The notes beneath the pieces are model-generated. The model did no database searches. It was not told the DNA's origin and was given only the letters and a program-made list of their open reading frames with translations. The translations under genes and the position numbers were made by a program. From Oscillospiraceae bacterium (GTDB taxonomy: Bacteria; Bacillota; Clostridia; Oscillospirales; Ruminococcaceae), in the NCBI GenBank assembly GCA_022787085.1, contig JALFVE010000056.1, forward strand, positions 52,702 to 116,701: a stretch of 64,000 bases of DNA, read 5' to 3'. Below are positions 1 through 6,586 of the stretch, piece after piece. Numbering within the stretch: position 1 is the first letter of the stretch; each line of letters starts with the position of its first letter.

Positions 1-13
1 TTTCAAAAAGCAC

Positions 14-42
14 TTGACAAACTGAAATTAATATGTTAAAAT
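14..42 (+). promoter_or_regulatory. Sigma-A promoter of the first tRNA-Ser
   Basis: TTGACA at 14-19 and TAAAAT at 37-42 with a 17-bp spacer, about 30 bp upstream of the tRNA. Seen directly; activity is inferred. Confidence 0.8.
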
Positions 43-70
43 AAATAAGTCGTTGAACACAGCGACTATT

Positions 71-159
<89 letters not shown>

Positions 160-187
160 ACAGAATATTTTATTTTGTTACCATTAT

Positions 188-277
188 GCAGAAGTACTCA
201 AGTGGTGACGAGGCGCCCCTGCTAAGGGCGTAGGTCGGGAAACCGGCGCGAGGGTTCAAATCCCTCCTTCTGCGCCA
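188..277 (+). tRNA. tRNA-Ser (anticodon GCU)
   Basis: Acceptor GCAGAAG pairs with CTTCTGC and CCA is encoded. The anticodon stem CGCCC/GGGCG encloses loop CTGCTAA, giving anticodon GCT for AGC/AGU codons. There is a long variable arm and a T-loop GTTCAAATC. It lies 28 bp after the UGA tRNA, so both are probably in one transcript ended by the hairpin at 282-320. Confidence 0.95.
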
Positions 278-281
278 GATA

Positions 282-320
282 AAGCCGTGTGAATGTTTAA
301 TTTGCACGGCTTATTTGTTT
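282..320 (+). terminator. Terminator after tRNA-Ser(GCU)
   Basis: The inverted repeat AAGCCGTG / CACGGCTT is followed by a T-rich tract (ATTTGTTT), directly behind the second tRNA. Confidence 0.65.
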
Positions 321-398
321 AAAATCCCCCAAGAAAATCGCCTGTTTTCATAAAAAAATATTTTTCTCCAAATTTCTCAAAAAAATTTGAAAAAACAC

Positions 399-427
399 TT
401 GACAAATGAAAATAAAGGTGATATAAT
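399..427 (+). promoter_or_regulatory. Consensus promoter of the third tRNA-Ser
   Basis: TTGACA (399-404), 17-bp spacer, TATAAT (422-427): a perfect sigma-A promoter. It shows that the third tRNA is transcribed independently. Confidence 0.9.
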
Positions 428-463
428 ATAATAGTCGTCAGGAACGACAGATAAAAGCCGTTT

Positions 464-556
464 GGAGAAGTCGCCTAGCCCGGTTTATGGCGCACGACTG
501 GAACTCGTGTATGCGTTAATAGCGCATCGAGGGTTCGAATCCCTCCTTCTCCGCCA
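464..556 (+). tRNA. tRNA-Ser (anticodon GGA)
   Basis: Acceptor GGAGAAG pairs with CTTCTCC, with encoded CCA. The anticodon stem CACGA/TCGTG encloses loop CTGGAAC, giving anticodon GGA for UCC/UCU. It has a long class II variable arm and T-loop GTTCGAATC. It has its own perfect promoter 37 bp upstream and a strong terminator immediately downstream. Confidence 0.95.
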
Positions 557-593
557 AAATCCTCTTAGATTCATTATCTAAGAGGATTTTTTT
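557..593 (+). terminator. Intrinsic terminator of tRNA-Ser(GGA)
   Basis: A long A/T-closed stem (AATCCTCTTAGAT / ATCTAAGAGGATT) with a 5-nt loop is followed by a T run. Confidence 0.9.
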
Positions 594-633
594 GTACCGC
601 ACATTATAGAGCACTTTTAGATAATAATACAGC

Positions 634-674
634 AAAAGCTTCGGAGTATCACTAATATACTCCGAAGCTTTTTC
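634..674 (-). terminator. Terminator of the Rrf2-family gene
   Basis: The inverted repeat AAAAGCTTCGGAGTAT / ATACTCCGAAGCTTTT sits just beyond the stop codon of the minus-strand regulator gene. It is nearly symmetric and may stop transcription from both sides. Confidence 0.75.
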
Positions 675-675
675 A

Positions 676-1113
676 TTATATCACATAATCATGGCTGCTG
701 ATATTTTTTGAATGATTAACGATATCCTCAATGGTAATATTATCCACCACATCGGTAATTGCGCTGTAAAGCTTCTGCCAGACAAAAAGAGTAGCGCACT
801 CCTCCGCCCTCTCGCACTGATTAACATTATCCTCAAGACAGGCAACAGGTGCAAGATTGCCCTCGGTGAGCCTGAGTATCATACCGATAGTGTAGTATTT
901 GGGAGGATTTGTGAGCTTGTAGCCGCCCTGAGCGCCCCTGACGCTTTTCACAAATCCTGCACGGCTGAGAAGTATCACGATCTGCTCGAGATACTTGACG
1001 CTGATATTCTGATTTTTGGCAATATCCTTGAGGGGAATGGCACTGCCGTTGTCATTCATAGCAAGGTCGCACATCATTCTCAGAGCATAACGTCCCTTTG
1101 TAGAGATCTTCAT
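676..1113 (-). CDS. Rrf2/IscR-family transcriptional regulator
   Basis: A 145-residue DNA-binding protein. The N-terminus MKISTKGRYALRMM and the recognition-helix segment NISVKYLEQI are hallmarks of the Rrf2 winged helix. The C-terminal half has three cysteines (C-x7-C-x5-C), spaced much like the Fe-S ligands of IscR, so it probably senses iron-sulfur status or redox; CymR-type members lack these cysteines. I start it at the ATG at 1113, preceded by AAAGGA, rather than at the upstream TTG of the ORF track. Its promoter carries a near-palindrome just after the -10 box, suggesting autorepression. No isc/suf gene lies next to it, so its targets are elsewhere. Confidence 0.9.
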   Translation of the reverse strand: MKISTKGRYALRMMCDLAMNDNGSAIPLKDIAKNQNISVKYLEQIVILLSRAGFVKSVRGAQGGYKLTNPPKYYTIGMILRLTEGNLAPVACLEDNVNQCERAEECATLFVWQKLYSAITDVVDNITIEDIVNHSKNISSHDYVI

Positions 1114-1136
1114 TGCATCAAGTCCTTTCAAGTTCT

Positions 1137-1156
1137 ACTAAGTCTATTAGATTAGT
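1137..1156 (-). promoter_or_regulatory. Candidate Rrf2 operator
   Basis: The inverted repeat ACTAA...TTAGT has an inner TCTA-A-TAGA. It lies right after the -10 box of the regulator's own promoter, where bound protein would block transcription. Dyad seen; binding inferred. Confidence 0.5.
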
Positions 1157-1159
1157 ATT

Positions 1160-1188
1160 ATTATACATCAAACAAAACGCAATGTCAA
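1160..1188 (-). promoter_or_regulatory. Promoter of the Rrf2-family gene
   Basis: On the minus strand, TTGACA (1188-1183), 17-bp spacer, TATAAT (1165-1160). Confidence 0.85.
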
Positions 1189-1195
1189 TAGCCAA

Positions 1196-1693
1196 TTATC
1201 GGTTATCCACCTTTTCGGGATACATATCATGCTCGCTGAGTCTCCGAAAAGCCATCTCCTCAAATTTAGTTCCTTTTCTGCCGTAATTGCAGTAAGGATC
1301 AATGGAAATTCCGCCTCGGGGCGTAAATTTTCCCCACACCTCGATATATTTTGGGTCCATAAGCCTGATAAGGTCCTTCATGATAATATTAACGCAGTCC
1401 TCATGGAAATCCCCGTGATTGCGGAAGCTGAAAAGATAAAGCTTCAGCGATTTTGATTCTACCATTTTTATATCGGGAATATATGAAATATAAATTGTGG
1501 CAAAATCGGGCTGTCCCGTAATAGGACAAAGGCTTGTAAATTCGGGACAGTTGAATTTGACAAAATAATCATTTTCCTGATGCTTGTTCACAAATGTTTC
1601 AAGCACCTGGGGTGCATAATCATCGGGATATTTTGTTTTCTGATTTCCGAGCAGTGTTATGCCCTGTTTTTCCTCTGCGGATCTTCCTTCCAT
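1196..1693 (-). CDS. queF: preQ0 reductase QueF (NADPH-dependent 7-cyano-7-deazaguanine reductase)
   Basis: Reduces preQ0 to preQ1 in the queuosine pathway for tRNA wobble modification, in the cytosol. At 165 residues it is the length of the short (unimodular, B. subtilis-type) QueF. The catalytic cysteine is in [14 protein letters not shown] and the NADPH/substrate motif [21 protein letters not shown] is intact. The ORF-track start is too early: the ATG at 1693 has AGGAG 8 nt upstream. It has its own consensus promoter overlapping the end of trxA, and a leader hairpin. No other queuosine gene is in the window. Confidence 0.95.
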   Translation of the reverse strand: MEGRSAEEKQGITLLGNQKTKYPDDYAPQVLETFVNKHQENDYFVKFNCPEFTSLCPITGQPDFATIYISYIPDIKMVESKSLKLYLFSFRNHGDFHEDCVNIIMKDLIRLMDPKYIEVWGKFTPRGGISIDPYCNYGRKGTKFEEMAFRRLSEHDMYPEKVDNR

Positions 1694-1718
1694 GTTCATC
1701 ACTCCTGTAATAATATAA

Positions 1719-1740
1719 TAACCGCCCCCTGAGGCGGTTA
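1719..1740 (-). promoter_or_regulatory. queF: Leader hairpin upstream of queF
   Basis: An 8-bp stem TAACCGCC / GGCGGTTA with a 6-nt loop lies between the queF promoter and its ribosome binding site, followed on the minus strand by a T/A-rich stretch. It could be a weak terminator for trxA read-through or an attenuator. It does not match the preQ1 riboswitch pattern. Confidence 0.45.
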
Positions 1741-1748
1741 TCAATAAT

Positions 1749-1777
1749 ATTATAACTGAAATAGCCTTAGCTGTCAA
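1749..1777 (-). promoter_or_regulatory. queF: Promoter of queF inside the trxA 3' end
   Basis: TTGACA (1777-1772), 17-bp spacer, TATAAT (1754-1749) on the minus strand. The -35 box overlaps the trxA stop codon. Confidence 0.8.
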
Positions 1778-2085
1778 GTTGCTTTTTCAATAAGACTCAG
1801 AATGACCTGCTTTGACGCAGCCCCCACATGACGAGCGATCTCGCTGCCGTTTTTCACCGCAACAAATGTGGGTATGCTCGAGATTCCGAATTTCTGCGCA
1901 GCCTCGGGAACCTCGTCCACATTCACCTTGTAAACCTCAAATCCCGAAGCCTCCTTTGCTATCTCCCCGATAAGAGGAGCCATCATCCGACAGGGACCGC
2001 ACCACTCTGCAAAAAAGTCCACAAGCACAGGTGACGCTGCATCCATAACCCTTTCATTAAATTCAGACATACTTTTAATTTCCAT
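1774..2085 (-). CDS. trxA: Thioredoxin
   Basis: A 103-residue cytosolic dithiol oxidoreductase with the active site WCGPC in the context [15 protein letters not shown], and the cis-proline motif ISSIPTF. The size is normal for a single-domain thioredoxin. The ATG at 2085 follows AAAGG by 9 nt and is preferred to the TTG of the ORF track. It is the last gene of a unit with the sensor kinase 19 bp upstream, so it may be induced with the envelope-stress-type system. No thioredoxin reductase lies in the window. Confidence 0.95.
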   Translation of the reverse strand: MEIKSMSEFNERVMDAASPVLVDFFAEWCGPCRMMAPLIGEIAKEASGFEVYKVNVDEVPEAAQKFGISSIPTFVAVKNGSEIARHVGAASKQVILSLIEKAT

Positions 2086-2104
2086 ATTAACCAACCTTTC
2101 ATAA

Positions 2105-3424
2105 TCAAACTGCCTGTTTTGCAGTATTATTATTATCAGTCTGAGCAGGAGTATTCGGGAGACAAACGGTAATTCTGGTACCGATATCCTTGTAAGAAAT
2201 TACCTCGAAATGACCTCCGTGACGATCAACTATCCATTTTGCAATGGAAAGTCCCAGACCCGTTCCGCCTGTTTCCCTCGTTCTTGCAGGGTCGGAGCGG
2301 AAAAATCTGTCAAAAATAAGAGGAATATCCTTTTCGTCTATACCAATACCCGTATCCTGAATCTCAAAGCATTTCTCGCCCTTCTCCCCCGACATGACCC
2401 TGAGCGTGATAGTGTTGCCCTTGGGAGTATATTTTTTAGCATTGTCGCAGAGAATACGGGCAGTCTGCTTCATCATTGAAACATCTGCATATACCGAAAG
2501 TTCGTCCTTGATATCAAGATTGTAAACATGGTCGGGGTCGATCATCTCCGCCTCGGAATGTACCTCTCTTATCATATCAGAAAGAGAAAATTCGGTCATA
2601 TTCACAGGCTGCCTGCCGTTATCGCCTCTTGCAAGGAATAAAAGCTGCTCCACAAGCTTGTTCATATTTTCCGATTCATTTTTAATAGCGGTAATACCCT
2701 CGTCAAGAATTTTTTCGTCGGTTTTGCCCCATCGGTCAAGCATATCGGCATAGCCCTTAATAACGGCAATAGGCGTTCTCAGCTCATGGGAGGCATCCGA
2801 AACAAATCTTGACTGGCTCTTGTAAGCGTTTCTCATTCTGTCAAGAAGATCGTTTATCGCCTGCTCTATACGCTTCAGATCGCGGTTTCCCGTGGATATG
2901 TGAATATCGCTGTCCATGGGGTCAATGCTTCCGATGGCGGATTCGATATCATCGAAGTTGTACTGACTGTTATGCGCCGCAGCGGTAAGCTCGGTGGCAG
3001 TCACAGCTATCTTATTAAGCGGACTGAGCATTTTTTTTGCTCTGAAATACTCGGGAAGAAATGTAACGACCCATATTACAGCCTGAACCATGCCCATAAG
3101 ACATATCCCGCAGGTAAGAGCCTGAGCAAAGGCACCGCATTTAACGGAATAATCGCCGAATGTGTAAATGCCCGAACCAATGGCAGCCCAGAAGGTGTCA
3201 GCTGTTGCATTAGCCTTAAACGGCTCAAAATCGAAAAAAAATCCTCTCGGAATATCAATGTCAAAAAACGAAAAATAATTTGCTTCAGCCGCCATGCACC
3301 AGCTTATCACCGAAAACAGAACAATGAAAAGATTGCAGATCAGATAATTTCCCAGACGTTCAAGCTGCTTGCTGGCAGCTATCTGCCCCGCAATAGAGCT
3401 GCTGTCAGCCTGTTTTTTTTCCAC
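2105..3424 (-). CDS. Sensor histidine kinase (HisKA/HATPase_c)
   Basis: A 439-residue membrane kinase. Transmembrane segments lie near residues 27-46 and 103-125, flanking a short extracytoplasmic loop, followed by a HAMP-like linker. The phospho-acceptor histidine is in SDASHELRTPIAV (about residue 213). The ATP-binding boxes are CDNAKKYTPKG (N box), DTGIGI (G1), FDRFFR (F) and GGTGLGLSIAK (G2). It starts at GTG, with GGAGG 7 nt upstream. It is co-transcribed with the OmpR-type regulator but separated from it by a lipase-like gene, an unusual order. The signal is unknown; membrane or wall stress is a guess from the gene neighbours. Confidence 0.93.
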   Translation of the reverse strand: MEKKQADSSSIAGQIAASKQLERLGNYLICNLFIVLFSVISWCMAAEANYFSFFDIDIPRGFFFDFEPFKANATADTFWAAIGSGIYTFGDYSVKCGAFAQALTCGICLMGMVQAVIWVVTFLPEYFRAKKMLSPLNKIAVTATELTAAAHNSQYNFDDIESAIGSIDPMDSDIHISTGNRDLKRIEQAINDLLDRMRNAYKSQSRFVSDASHELRTPIAVIKGYADMLDRWGKTDEKILDEGITAIKNESENMNKLVEQLLFLARGDNGRQPVNMTEFSLSDMIREVHSEAEMIDPDHVYNLDIKDELSVYADVSMMKQTARILCDNAKKYTPKGNTITLRVMSGEKGEKCFEIQDTGIGIDEKDIPLIFDRFFRSDPARTRETGGTGLGLSIAKWIVDRHGGHFEVISYKDIGTRITVCLPNTPAQTDNNNTAKQAV

Positions 3425-3442
3425 CGTTCCACCTCCGTTTTT

Positions 3443-4261
3443 TTAAAAATCAAGCTCCCTGAGCCCCTTGATGATATCAACATAAAAATCGGTAATATCC
3501 GAAATATCACCTTCCTTTTCCGAAGAAAGCCTGTGCCTGCGCATATCGACCTCGTCACAGTGAGAAATTCCCCGTCCGTTGCTGCCGTAAAAAACGCCCT
3601 TGAAATTCGTCCATTTAACAGCTCTCGGAGCAAGCAAACCGTCATTCTCGCCCTCGAAATGATTGACAATAGCCCATGGAACCGCCATAAAAATATCGGA
3701 GGACATTTTCCTCATTGCAAAAGCATAGCTCTGATAATAAACGCCCTCAGCGTCGGGATTTTCTCTGTTAAACCGTTCAGCATCGGCAGTTCGGAAGCTT
3801 TTTACAGCCTCATAGGTGTGAGGAGCTTTATCCCCTAAAAGTCTGAACCACAGATCGCAGGCACCGCAGCCAAGCTTTACAGCCGCCTGCGGAAATCTCA
3901 TCAGCTTATCCACAGTCACAGAGCCGTTGTGAGGCGTGGAAACGGTTGTAAGAGAAGCCACCTTTCCGCTATATCCCATCGAAGAAATGAGATATCTCGC
4001 CTCAAGCCCTCCCTTTGAATGAGCGATAATATTAGCCTTTTCTGCACCCGAAACGGCAAGAGCATTTTCAAGGGAAACACGCAGCTGACGGGCATTGCTT
4101 TCAATGCTGCCATTGCTGTCCTGTCCGCCGAAAAAAACCTCTGCGCCGTTTTCTTCAAGAGCCTTTGGGATACGTCCCCAGTAACCGATAGCTTTAAAAT
4201 CCCGAAAGCCCATTCCGTGAACAAGAAGAACGGGATATTTCAGCCTGTCACTTGATGACAT
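3443..4261 (-). CDS. Alpha/beta-hydrolase, lipase-like
   Basis: A 272-residue protein without a signal peptide. The N-terminal YPVLLVHGMGFRD is the oxyanion-hole region of the lipase fold. The nucleophile elbow is IIAHSKGGLEARY, matching the AHSKGG pattern of bacterial triacylglycerol lipases, and TTVSTPHNGS follows it as in that family. The predicted reaction is ester hydrolysis of lipids or related esters; the substrate is unknown. Its start overlaps the end of the response-regulator gene by 14 bp, so translation is probably coupled, and the kinase gene follows after 18 bp. Its place between the two signalling partners suggests a role in the same response. Confidence 0.85.
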   Translation of the reverse strand: MSSSDRLKYPVLLVHGMGFRDFKAIGYWGRIPKALEENGAEVFFGGQDSNGSIESNARQLRVSLENALAVSGAEKANIIAHSKGGLEARYLISSMGYSGKVASLTTVSTPHNGSVTVDKLMRFPQAAVKLGCGACDLWFRLLGDKAPHTYEAVKSFRTADAERFNRENPDAEGVYYQSYAFAMRKMSSDIFMAVPWAIVNHFEGENDGLLAPRAVKWTNFKGVFYGSNGRGISHCDEVDMRRHRLSSEKEGDISDITDFYVDIIKGLRELDF

Positions 4262-4931
4262 AACCCACTCCCCTGACCGTCTGGATATATTTGGTATCGG
4301 AAACCTCCTCCAGCTTGCTTCTGAGGTATCTTATGTAAACATCGACCACGTTAGTCTCACCGAAATAATCATATCCCCATACCCGCTCAAGAAGCTGCTC
4401 ACGGGTGAGAACAATGGAAACATTCTCTAAAAGAGCCTGCAAAAGTCCAAATTCCTTGACTGTAAGCTCCAAAGGCTTTCCTCCGCAGGTCACGGTGTGA
4501 CGTGCGGTGTCCATTGAAAGCTCCTTGAAGGTAATGACCTCATCCTTGTCCTTTTCCTCTCCCGAGGGGCGGTGCTGACGAAGAGTGACACGTATCCTTG
4601 CCAGCAGCTCTTCAATGGCAAAGGGCTTTGTGATATAATCGTCCGCACCCATATCAAGCCCCGAAACCTTGTCCATGACCGAATCTCTTGCAGTAAGCAT
4701 GATAACAGGCACGTTGTTTTCAGCCTTTCTGAGCCTTCTCAGGACCTCGAGACCGTTAAGCCCGGGGAGCATTATATCCAGAAGCACAAGGTCGAATTTA
4801 CCGCTTTCCGCAAGCTCAAGACCCTCTCTGCCATCGCCTGCCACCGCAGTTTCATAATCCTCGTGCTCAAGCTCCAGCTGAATAAACCTTGCCAGCTGAT
4901 GTTCGTCCTCAACAATAAGAATTTTTGACAT
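4248..4931 (-). CDS. OmpR/PhoB-family response regulator
   Basis: A 227-residue two-domain regulator. The receiver has the acidic pair in ILIVEDEHQ, the phospho-acceptor Asp in LVLLDIMLPG and the conserved lysine in YITKPF. The winged-helix domain ends with VDVYIRYLRSKLE and TVRGVGYVIK. The start is set to the ATG at 4931, with AGGAG 8 nt upstream; the ORF track extends 14 residues too far. It belongs to the ArlR/CssR-like group by sequence feel only. Probable partner: the histidine kinase two genes downstream. It is a candidate binder of the repeated element in front of the DUF4342 genes. Confidence 0.93.
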   Translation of the reverse strand: MSKILIVEDEHQLARFIQLELEHEDYETAVAGDGREGLELAESGKFDLVLLDIMLPGLNGLEVLRRLRKAENNVPVIMLTARDSVMDKVSGLDMGADDYITKPFAIEELLARIRVTLRQHRPSGEEKDKDEVITFKELSMDTARHTVTCGGKPLELTVKEFGLLQALLENVSIVLTREQLLERVWGYDYFGETNVVDVYIRYLRSKLEEVSDTKYIQTVRGVGYVIK

Positions 4932-4942
4932 AAAAATGACTC

Positions 4943-5383
4943 CTATTCGGATTTTCTGATAGAATAGCTGCATCCGTTAAATAACGTGATAATGACAATA
5001 AGGAAGCAAAGACCCACGGTGCAGCAAAGGAGAATGACCGCCAGCAGCAGCGGAAAAACAAGCCTTTCCTCACCGTTTTTGGATATCACCACCTGATACT
5101 TGAGGATATCCCGCATAAATTCGCAGAGATTCTCCCATGCAAGACCAATAAATTCCTTGAAATTATCAGCGTCAGCGGCAGTTTTCTTGCTGTAAGAGTA
5201 ATAATCAGGCCTCAGACCTGTAGAATACTTGTTAGTTTTTGAGGAGCCGAGCTTACCGCGCCTTTCAAGGATAATCATTGCCTCTAACAGGTCAAAGTCT
5301 GCTTCCTTGAGCACTTCTCCGGCTTCTTCATATGATATGCCGCATTTTTCAACAAGCTTTTCAGCCATTTCGTGATGTTCCAC
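4943..5383 (-). CDS. UBA-like/DUF4342 membrane-associated protein
   Basis: Residues 1-40 (EKLVEKCGISYEEAGEVLKEADFDLLEAMIIL) form a UBA/TS-N-like three-helix motif. After a linker, about 75 C-terminal residues match my memory of DUF4342: a short strand with KNGEERLVFP, then a hydrophobic hairpin. I prefer the GTG at 5383, with AAAGGAG 7 nt upstream, because the product then aligns with the start of its paralogue at 5541-6050. The ATG at 5419 also has a usable site. It is the first gene of the unit with the response regulator (12 bp apart). Function is unknown; possibly an accessory membrane sensor. Confidence 0.8.
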   Translation of the reverse strand: MEHHEMAEKLVEKCGISYEEAGEVLKEADFDLLEAMIILERRGKLGSSKTNKYSTGLRPDYYSYSKKTAADADNFKEFIGLAWENLCEFMRDILKYQVVISKNGEERLVFPLLLAVILLCCTVGLCFLIVIITLFNGCSYSIRKSE

Positions 5384-5440
5384 CGGAAAACTCCTTTCAA
5401 TTTTCTTTAAACTCAGCATAAGCTCAGCCTTTCATCAAAT

Positions 5441-5469
5441 ATTATATCAGATAAAAAAGACGAATACAA
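5441..5469 (-). promoter_or_regulatory. Promoter of the two-component operon
   Basis: TTGTAT (5469-5464), 17-bp spacer, TATAAT (5446-5441). It drives the DUF4342 protein, regulator, lipase, kinase and trxA. It lacks the composite element found before the next two paralogues. Confidence 0.7.
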
Positions 5470-5540
5470 CAAAAATCTATTAACAATAATGCCGCATTTC
5501 CTTATTTTGTATATTCGGGAAATGCGGCAGATAAGAAAAA

Positions 5541-6050
5541 TCACTTGTTAAAAAAGCCGTTGTCATAGGATTCATTATCCTGAGAATAGGTGTATTCGGG
5601 AGCCGAATTAACCGTATCTGCGGGCTTTGAAAAGCCGAAAACGAAATCCTTGGAGAAATCGGGACCCGTAAATGTGTATCTGATACCGAAGAAAAGGGAA
5701 ATTATCACCACAGGAATAATGATCTCCCCGAGAAGAAGCGCAGAGATCAAAGCAGCGATCACAGGAATACAGAAATATTCTCTGCTGCCCGATATCCTTA
5801 CATTGTTTCTGCAAAGCTTTCTGAAAAAGCCTCCTGCGCAATTTGCAGCGGCACGAGTATTTCTTTTCAAGCTCTGCTTTGCATTATCCCAAGGATCTTC
5901 AGTGCAGCCCTTTTTGCTGTTCTGAGCCTTCTCAAGCATCACAGCAGCGGAAACCATATCCTTTCCGCAGGCTTCATAAGCATATCTTGCTTCTTCAAAG
6001 CTTGCTCCTGTTTTGTTAACAAGCTCGCTTACATTTTCAAAATCGTTCAT
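5541..6050 (-). CDS. UBA-like/DUF4342 paralogue 2
   Basis: 169 residues with the same plan as the neighbour: an N-terminal UBA-like motif (VSELVNKTGASFEEARYAYEACGKDMVSAAVML), a basic linker, and a C-terminal part, CRNNVRISGSREYF followed by a long hydrophobic hairpin. The tail is acidic and polar. No signal peptide is seen, so it probably lies on or in the cytoplasmic membrane. The start has AAAGG 7 nt upstream. It is transcribed alone: its promoter has a good -10 box but a poor -35, replaced by a conserved element shared with the next gene. No known function. Confidence 0.8.
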   Translation of the reverse strand: MNDFENVSELVNKTGASFEEARYAYEACGKDMVSAAVMLEKAQNSKKGCTEDPWDNAKQSLKRNTRAAANCAGGFFRKLCRNNVRISGSREYFCIPVIAALISALLLGEIIIPVVIISLFFGIRYTFTGPDFSKDFVFGFSKPADTVNSAPEYTYSQDNESYDNGFFNK

Positions 6051-6088
6051 AATAAATCCTTTCTAAGCCTTTCATGCTCATTGCAAAT

Positions 6089-6133
6089 ATTATATCCCGT
6101 ACGGATTAAACCGAGTTGTGATTAAGATTAAAA
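6089..6133 (-). promoter_or_regulatory. Composite activator-type promoter of DUF4342 paralogue 2
   Basis: The -10 box TATAAT is at 6094-6089. Plus-strand ATTAAACCG (6105-6113) and GATTAAAA (6126-6133) lie 21 bp apart. The same words with the same spacings recur at 6471-6515. Extra GATTAA copies are at 6104-6109, 6120-6125 and 6137-6142. Confidence 0.6.
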
Positions 6134-6152
6134 ACTGATTAAAAAATTTTTG

Positions 6153-6425
6153 TTACGGTCTGAAGGATATCTTTTTCTGAGGGATATCCTCACCACCGAT
6201 TGTGTACTCAACACCGCAGAAAAGTGAAATTAGGATCACAGGAACTGAGATCTCAAGGGTGAGCAGTGCAATAATCAGAAACGCAAGCACAGGCATACGT
6301 AAAATATCCCTTGTTCTTGAAATTGTGATGTCATTCCTGCAAAGGATCGAGAAAAACCTCTTTACCTTATTTAAGTAGCCCTCACCTGCAGATTTGATCT
6401 CGGGAAGATTTTTGTTTTCATTCAT
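6153..6425 (-). CDS. Short DUF4342-type paralogue lacking the UBA-like domain
   Basis: 90 residues that align with the C-terminal part of the upstream paralogue: KRFFSILCRNDITISRTRDILRMP, then a hydrophobic hairpin (LAFLIIALLTLEISVPVILISLF) and VEYTIGG. The UBA-like N-terminus is absent, leaving a small membrane protein. The ATG has GAAAGGATGGTC upstream. It is monocistronic, with the same promoter architecture as paralogue 2, so the two are probably co-regulated. Function unknown. Confidence 0.75.
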   Translation of the reverse strand: MNENKNLPEIKSAGEGYLNKVKRFFSILCRNDITISRTRDILRMPVLAFLIIALLTLEISVPVILISLFCGVEYTIGGEDIPQKKISFRP

Positions 6426-6470
6426 TTAAATGACCATCCTTTCAAATATGTGTTGTTTTGTTATGAGTAT

Positions 6471-6515
6471 ATAATACACCATATAAATTAAACCGTATTT
6501 TAAGGACGATTAAAA
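6471..6515 (-). promoter_or_regulatory. Composite activator-type promoter of the short DUF4342 gene
   Basis: A -10-like TATTAT lies at 6476-6471. ATTAAACCG (6487-6495) begins 10 bp beyond it and GATTAAAA (6508-6515) begins 21 bp further on, exactly as at 6089-6133. No -35 consensus is seen. Confidence 0.6.
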
Positions 6516-6540
6516 TCCCATTAGAGAATAATTTGCTTTT

Positions 6541-6581
6541 GAAAAAAAAAAGCGGCGGAGCATTTTACTATGCCCCGCCGC
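6541..6581 (-). terminator. Strong terminator of the GH25 lysozyme gene
   Basis: A GC-rich stem GCGGCGGgGCA / TGCtCCGCCGC is followed by nine T residues on the minus strand, 6 bp past the stop codon. Confidence 0.92.
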
Positions 6582-6586
6582 ATCAA

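Noticed and set aside
1694-1773. preQ1 riboswitch before queF
   Set aside because: The leader is short and holds only a plain 8-bp hairpin. The class I loop and A-rich tail and the class II layout are not present.
2900-3838. Plus-strand ORF of 312 residues
   Set aside because: Lies antisense to the kinase and lipase genes, has no ribosome site and no recognisable domain.
5384-5419. ATG at 5419 as start of the first DUF4342 protein
   Set aside because: The 12 extra codons include the strong AAAGGAG site for the GTG at 5383, and the paralogue begins at the later position. Not fully excluded.
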